From assembly GCA_018693855.1 (NCBI GenBank), contig JABHMO010000046.1:1-39492 (forward strand): 39,492 nt of DNA. Direction: 5' to 3'. Shown here piece by piece: positions 35,919-39,492 of this stretch. The notes beneath the pieces are model-generated. The model made no database searches. It had not been told where the DNA came from and worked only from the letters and a program-made list of their open reading frames with translations. The first letter of the stretch is position 1, and each line of letters begins with the position of its first letter. The translations under genes and the position numbers were made by a program. The DNA comes from Candidatus Falkowiibacteriota bacterium (GTDB lineage Bacteria > Patescibacteriota > Patescibacteriia > UBA11705 > JABHMO01).

Positions 35919-35944
35919 GATTAAATAATAAAAGATTTATAAAA

Positions 35945-36358
35945 TTAGATAGAAAGATCATCATGAACCTCATCACCTGTAGCAACGCACTCAATTTCAA
36001 CTAGTGCTCCCAAAGGCAACTCTTTTACAGCAATAGCTGCTCTTGCAGGAGGGGTATCACCAAATTTACTTTCATAAACATCGTTCATTTCTGTGTAATC
36101 ATCCATTGAGGTTAAGTAAATTCTAACCTTTGTAATGTTATCAAGGGTCCAATTCAACTCAGACAGTACAGCCTCAACGTTGCTAAAGGCTTGTTCTGTT
36201 TGCTCGGCAACTCCACCTTCAACAAGTTTGCTACTTGCGGGGTCTAATCCGATTTGCCCCGAAAGTTCTAAGTTATATTTGCTCGCTGTCAGTATAGCTT
36301 GCGAGAAAAAGCTAGCAGCCTTTGGAGCTTTGTCTGATGAGATAGATGTTTTTTCCAT
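35945..36358 (-). CDS. RidA-family protein
   Basis: SGQIGLDP...EQAFSNVEAVLSELNWTLDNITKVRIYLT...ARAAIAVKELPLGALVEIECVA. Confidence 0.95.
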   Translation of the reverse strand: MEKTSISSDKAPKAASFFSQAILTASKYNLELSGQIGLDPASSKLVEGGVAEQTEQAFSNVEAVLSELNWTLDNITKVRIYLTSMDDYTEMNDVYESKFGDTPPARAAIAVKELPLGALVEIECVATGDEVHDDLSI

Positions 36359-36396
36359 ATAAATTATTAATAATGTATTTTTGATTTCTAAATTGC

Positions 36397-36494
36397 GTAT
36401 AACGTTTGCGTATATCTGATGTTGCGACCGCAGGGAACAATATGGGTGAGCATTTGCCGTTAGGCAAGCGCGAACCAGATATACGCTGTTAGCT
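36397..36494 (-). other. attC-like imperfect palindrome
   Basis: Minus strand AGCTAAC-AGCGTATATCTG...CAGATATACGC-AAAC-GTTATAC. Confidence 0.4.
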
Positions 36495-36558
36495 GATGTA
36501 TTCCTTTTCTTTTGTTTTCTGAAAGAAAACTTGTTTTAAAAATTTTCAAATTTCTTTT
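36488..36558 (+). repeat. Terminal inverted repeat, left
   Basis: GTTAGCTGATGTATTCCTTTTCTTTT...TTGTTTTAAAAATTTTCAAATTTCTTTT. Confidence 0.8.
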
Positions 36559-37450
36559 TTCCACGTGAACTCCTTTTTGATTTCTCTGGAATAGCAGGTC
36601 CTGGTGATACTATTTTTTTTAGCTTAACATTCTTTAGCTTGTCAACAAGCTTTGCTAGTGGTACACCGGTTTTGTCTCTTTCTTTAAGCATCTCTGCTAT
36701 GTCGTCACCTGAGATGGTATGCCCTTCCTCGGCTTCAATAAGGATATCTGTTTTGAATAATGCATCTTCATCTGATTTGGAGTGTGTCATTAGGTCGATG
36801 ACCTCCTCGGGTCTTGTGTTATCAAGTATGGTTTGGATACCAGCCGCTCTTCCGTCATCGGGACGAAGTTTATCAAATTTCCCCTCTTTCATTGCAAAAT
36901 AGAATTCATCATAGTCAGTGAACGGAAAATGATACCCATATTTTATAACAACTAGCCCATCTTTTTTCATTAGAAAATGATAGTGAGGTTTACTACCTTC
37001 CTTGGTCCCGTGATGTCCTACCTTGTCGTTTTCAGAACAAATGAAAGACCACTCCAAGTTTTTGTACCTTATAGTCAAATCAATTATATTGGTTGACTTG
37101 CTTTCCTCTGTTAGGTCGTTGATATTAACAAAAGACTTATCGCAATTCGCAATCCAGCGAAGATAGGTGCTTATATTATGAAAGCCTTTTTGTTCAAATA
37201 ATTGTGGAAAGTGCTTTTTCTTCAAGTCTGGCGCTTTCCACAATAACCAGTGGAGACAAGGGTTTTCTTCATCAAAACAAGTAATACTCTGCGAGCAGAA
37301 GGAACATTCTTCTATCTCTAGTGCTTTTTTTAACTCATCAAAATCCTTACGAGCTTGTTTATTGTGTTCGACTGCTCGCGCTTGCAGTTCCTCAATAGGA
37401 TAGGATGCAAGTAATTCATTTGTTCTTTTGATGCTTTCTTCGGAATTCAT
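36536..37450 (-). CDS. Orphan protein with putative Cys/His zinc segment and PHYHF motif
   Basis: CSFCSQSITCFDEENPCLHW; GHHGTKEGSKPHYHFLMKKDGL. Confidence 0.7.
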   Translation of the reverse strand: MNSEESIKRTNELLASYPIEELQARAVEHNKQARKDFDELKKALEIEECSFCSQSITCFDEENPCLHWLLWKAPDLKKKHFPQLFEQKGFHNISTYLRWIANCDKSFVNINDLTEESKSTNIIDLTIRYKNLEWSFICSENDKVGHHGTKEGSKPHYHFLMKKDGLVVIKYGYHFPFTDYDEFYFAMKEGKFDKLRPDDGRAAGIQTILDNTRPEEVIDLMTHSKSDEDALFKTDILIEAEEGHTISGDDIAEMLKERDKTGVPLAKLVDKLKNVKLKKIVSPGPAIPEKSKRSSRGKKKFENF

Positions 37451-37454
37451 ATCT

Positions 37455-37525
37455 AAAAGAAATTTGAAAATTTTTTAAAACAATTGGGCGATAGCCCAGA
37501 AAAGAAAAGGAATATTTCAGCTAAC
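37455..37525 (-). repeat. Terminal inverted repeat, right
   Basis: Minus strand GTTAGCTGAAATATTCCTTTTCTTTT...TTGTTTTAAAAAATTTTCAAATTTCTTTT. Confidence 0.8.
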
Positions 37526-37531
37526 TCGTAT

Positions 37532-37638
37532 TTATACGAAGTATCTATGCATTCTTACTTTTTAACAACATCCCCAAACTCCCCGGTTTCTCCTCCCCAA
37601 CATCCAGAGTCTCAAGCACAGCATTTATCTTGCCAATT
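37532..37638 (-). pseudogene. Remnant of an endonuclease IV 3' end
   Basis: Minus strand encodes GKINAVLETLDVGEEKPGSLGMLLKSKNA*, matching KINAVLETPDVGEEKPWSLEVLLNSKNM of 38844-39492. Confidence 0.85.
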
Positions 37639-38790
37639 CTCTTCGTTAATGATTTCTATCAACTTGCTCCAGTCTTCTTCACTAATATGCGAATAATCTG
37701 ATAATGTTTTGTCATAATTCGTAAAAAATTGTTGAACCGTCGGTTGCTGCTCTTTTGATAGTTTTGACCACATGGTTTTTATTTTGTCTCGTGTGCGAGC
37801 TTCTCCTTTTTGCAAAAAATATATAGGCAAATTATATTCAAAGAATGAAATTGCTTCTGCTTGCATTATGGTAGTTGAATCTTCGTCCTTACCGTATTCA
37901 TGATTGGTAACTAGTTGCACTACTCGTTGTACGAGCTCGGTTTCAAGTCCATGTTTGTTGAGTAACTCACCTAGAAGCTCGGCAGACTTTTGTGCATGCG
38001 CCTGCTTGAATGATTTTTCGCTTGAAAACCCTTCTTTCTTCACTCGCCATTCTTCCTTGCATGTATCAAGGTCGTGCCCCAAAGAAGCAAGCTCCATCGC
38101 AAGATCTGAGTCAGGTTTTAACTGTTTTACCCATTTCAAGACGCCTTCAGCATGCTTCAAAGATTGTGGCAATCTAGAAGTACGAAGAATCTCTAATAAT
38201 TCAGATTTAAATGCTTCGGCTGTATTTTCTTTTGGCTCTTTGAATTCTACAACATTTTTTCCTTGTCGCTGATTTTCAGATTCAAGTGTTTTTAATACGC
38301 TGCTTTTATCAGCGGAGTCCTTGATCTTGCTAAAGGTGTTTTTCTCTACGAAGAATACTTGTACACCATTTTCTATCATTGCCTCAAGAGCTGATTCAAT
38401 ATCTATCTTTTCAATTGGAGTGGCAGAATCTTTGCTGACCCACTCATCATCGCCCATGCCTTTATCTGGATGTGAGGTAAAGCCATCACTTGAAAATTTA
38501 TAAATTGAGCCACCCTTGTCATGCTCCAGGAAGGTTTCTTTAGATACAATCACCATGTAAGGGATATCGTTGATCTTTCCTATTTGAGTCCACCTATCAT
38601 TTGCTTCGCTGACTAAGAATGTAGTAGCAAGTGCGAAGTCTGGGGTCGCAAAAACAACAGGGCCTTCTTCTGGGTCACGTACGTTTTCTGCTCGAGGTTC
38701 AAAACTCTCTATTCCCTTGTTGGCCGATGCGTGGTACAAAAATCTAGGCCTTTCCTTTTTTTCGGGGGAAAAATGTTGTTCACCTTCCAT
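37612..38790 (-). CDS. Fusion of ADP-ribosyltransferase-like N-terminus and HD-domain C-terminus
   Basis: RFLYHASANKGIESFEPR...VVFATPDFALATTFL; HAEGVLKWVKQL...LGHDLDTC...HAQKSAELL...VTNHEYG. Confidence 0.6.
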   Translation of the reverse strand: MEGEQHFSPEKKERPRFLYHASANKGIESFEPRAENVRDPEEGPVVFATPDFALATTFLVSEANDRWTQIGKINDIPYMVIVSKETFLEHDKGGSIYKFSSDGFTSHPDKGMGDDEWVSKDSATPIEKIDIESALEAMIENGVQVFFVEKNTFSKIKDSADKSSVLKTLESENQRQGKNVVEFKEPKENTAEAFKSELLEILRTSRLPQSLKHAEGVLKWVKQLKPDSDLAMELASLGHDLDTCKEEWRVKKEGFSSEKSFKQAHAQKSAELLGELLNKHGLETELVQRVVQLVTNHEYGKDEDSTTIMQAEAISFFEYNLPIYFLQKGEARTRDKIKTMWSKLSKEQQPTVQQFFTNYDKTLSDYSHISEEDWSKLIEIINEENWQDKCCA

Positions 38791-38843
38791 AAATATAGAT
38801 TTTATTTGAATGATATTTTGTATAACTTTTTTATACGAACTGT

Positions 38844-39492
38844 TTACATATTCTTACTATTCAACAGTACCTCTAGGCTCCACGGTTTCTCCTCACCAAC
38901 ATCCGGAGTCTCTAGAACAGCGTTTATCTTATTAATTTTTGAATAGTTCACAAATAACTCAAACGCTTTTTTGCCAATTTCACCTTCTCCAATATTTGCA
39001 TGCCTGTCTCTATGTGAATCAAACTCAGTTTTGCTGTCGTTTAGATGGAATAACTTAAGCTTATCAAGACCAATTAATTTGTCAAAATTTGAAAAGGTTG
39101 ATTTTAATGATTTTTCATCTCGAATATCATATCCAGACGCAAATCCGTGACAAGTATCATAGCAAACACCTACATTTTTGTTTTTAACTCCTTTGAGAAT
39201 AGTCGCAATTTCTTCAAAAGTCGCACCTAGTATCTGACCTGCACCAGCTGAGTTCTCGATTAAGAGTTGGCAAGACCCTTTGTAGTTTTTAAGTATTTCG
39301 TTAATACCTTTAATAACTAGTTCAACAGCCTTTTTCTCAGTATAATCTTTAGCACTACCCATGTGAAACATCATGTATTTTGCTCCCAGCTTTGTTCCAG
39401 CTTCTAACTCTTCACGCAAAATCGCAATCGATCCGTGTCTGATCCGATTACTTGATGAAGCCAAATTGATATAGTAAGGCGCATGAATATAA
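38844..39492 (-). CDS. nfo: Endonuclease IV, 5' end beyond window
   Basis: YIHAPYYINLASSSN frame open to window edge; MMFHMGS, LLIENSAGAG, GVCYDTCHGFASGYDI, LFHLNDSKTEFDSHRDRHANIGEGEIG. Confidence 0.95.
   Translation of the reverse strand, partial: YIHAPYYINLASSSNRIRHGSIAILREELEAGTKLGAKYMMFHMGSAKDYTEKKAVELVIKGINEILKNYKGSCQLLIENSAGAGQILGATFEEIATILKGVKNKNVGVCYDTCHGFASGYDIRDEKSLKSTFSNFDKLIGLDKLKLFHLNDSKTEFDSHRDRHANIGEGEIGKKAFELFVNYSKINKINAVLETPDVGEEKPWSLEVLLNSKNM

Noticed and set aside
36556-36575. TTTTTTCCACGTGAACTCC as a third parS
   Set aside because: Lies in a coding region and only half of the palindrome matches
1-39492. CRISPR array
   Set aside because: No regularly spaced identical repeats with unique spacers; the repeats present are degenerate, contiguous words

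Overview
39.5 kb window from an AT-rich bacterial chromosome. The streamlined gene set (ruvB, rnc, nusB, yifB/comM, lspA, DksA/TraR-type, Fur, pnp, rpsO, SpoIID, LysM-M23, Sua5/YrdC, endonuclease IV, six tRNAs) together with many orphan small ORFs suggests a Patescibacteria/CPR-type genome; this is inference, no marker search was possible. Conserved genes alternate with single-gene orphan units that have near-consensus sigma70 promoters, Shine-Dalgarno sequences and intrinsic terminators. The strongest non-annotated signals are: (1) two tandem, separately promoted and terminated structured RNAs (about 25.07-25.31 and 25.40-25.62 kb) that share a covarying hairpin whose loop is complementary to a conserved 5' segment (putative pseudoknot), directly downstream of a catalytically degenerate tyrosine recombinase; (2) a family of imperfect hairpins that begin exactly at the CCA end of tRNA genes, including a duplicated tRNA-Gly tail; (3) two further ncRNA candidates (33.52-33.69 kb +, 14.53-14.85 kb -); (4) two parS-like palindromes plus two loci sharing DnaA-like boxes and a 26-bp palindrome, suggesting an origin-proximal region; (5) an accessory block at 36-39 kb with an orphan gene between 71-bp terminal inverted repeats, an attC-like hairpin, and a direct duplication of the nfo 3' end flanking an ADP-ribosyltransferase-like/HD gene. 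All calls come from reading the sequence and supplied ORFs; no database search was run.
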